Below, piece by piece: positions 7,625 through 7,637 of a stretch of 7,637 bases of DNA. This DNA is from an uncultured Oscillospiraceae bacterium (GTDB lineage: Bacteria > Bacillota_A > Clostridia > Oscillospirales > Oscillospiraceae). The stretch spans positions 1 to 7,637 of the forward strand of contig CAKTNU010000083.1 in the NCBI GenBank assembly GCA_934589325.1, read 5' to 3'. The notes below the pieces were generated by a model, which made no database searches, was not told the origin of the DNA, and worked only from the letters and a program-made list of their open reading frames with translations. How positions within the stretch are numbered: the stretch's first letter is position 1; each line of letters starts with the position of its first letter. The position numbers were made by a program, and so were the translations under genes.

Positions 7625-7637
7625 ATGAAGGAAGGAA
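7625..7637 (+). CDS. Start of a further gene, possibly ribosomal protein bL31 (3' end outside window)
   Basis: Only 13 bases are visible: ATG AAG GAA GGA A, encoding MKEG. The start is supported by a well-placed AGGAG and a promoter with an extended -10. Many Firmicutes bL31 proteins (rpmE, a component of the large ribosomal subunit) begin MKEGIHP or similar, and a strong independent promoter suits a ribosomal protein gene. This is inference from four residues and the context; any other protein with the same N-terminus is possible, so no gene symbol is given. Confidence 0.5.

Noticed and set aside
1..7637. Defence island, mobile element or CRISPR
   Set aside because: No spaced repeats, transposase, integrase or anti-phage genes are present. 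AddAB is a housekeeping repair enzyme here, in a typical chromosomal arrangement.

Overview
The window looks like chromosomal DNA from a GC-rich (high fifties per cent by eye) member of the Firmicutes/Bacillota, probably an uncultured clostridial lineage of the Oscillospiraceae/Ruminococcaceae kind. The reasons are the AddB-then-AddA gene order typical of Firmicutes, strong AGGAGG-type ribosome binding sites, sigma-A-like promoters, and frequent ATA isoleucine codons despite the high GC. The exact taxon cannot be fixed from the sequence alone.

Layout, all on the + strand. (1) Bases 1-486 hold the 3' part of a MATE-family multidrug/cation antiporter gene, cut by the window edge. (2) Bases 487-654 are an intergenic region with a small hairpin over the MATE stop codon, a perfect 17-bp terminator-like hairpin, and a near-consensus sigma-A promoter (TTGATA, 17 bp, TAAAAT) that should drive the next operon. 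(3) Bases 655-4002 encode addB. (4) Bases 3995-7522 encode addA, whose start overlaps the addB stop by 8 bases. (5) Bases 7523-7624 hold a second promoter (TTGCAT, 17 bp, TACAAT with an extended -10), a short leader with a small hairpin, and a good ribosome binding site. (6) The last 13 bases start a new gene reading MKEG, which may be rpmE (ribosomal protein bL31); four residues are too few to be sure.

Functionally the window is dominated by the AddAB helicase-nuclease, the Gram-positive counterpart of RecBCD. It resects double-strand DNA breaks up to a Chi site and prepares the 3' end for RecA. Both subunits look intact. AddA has all UvrD/Rep (SF1A) helicase motifs and a C-terminal RecB-type nuclease. 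AddB has a Walker A box, a RecB-type nuclease motif set and the four-cysteine iron-sulphur pattern. The MATE gene is probably a separate transcription unit. I found no mobile element, CRISPR array, tRNA or rRNA, and no convincing sign of a previously undescribed system. The points worth a second look are mostly regulatory.
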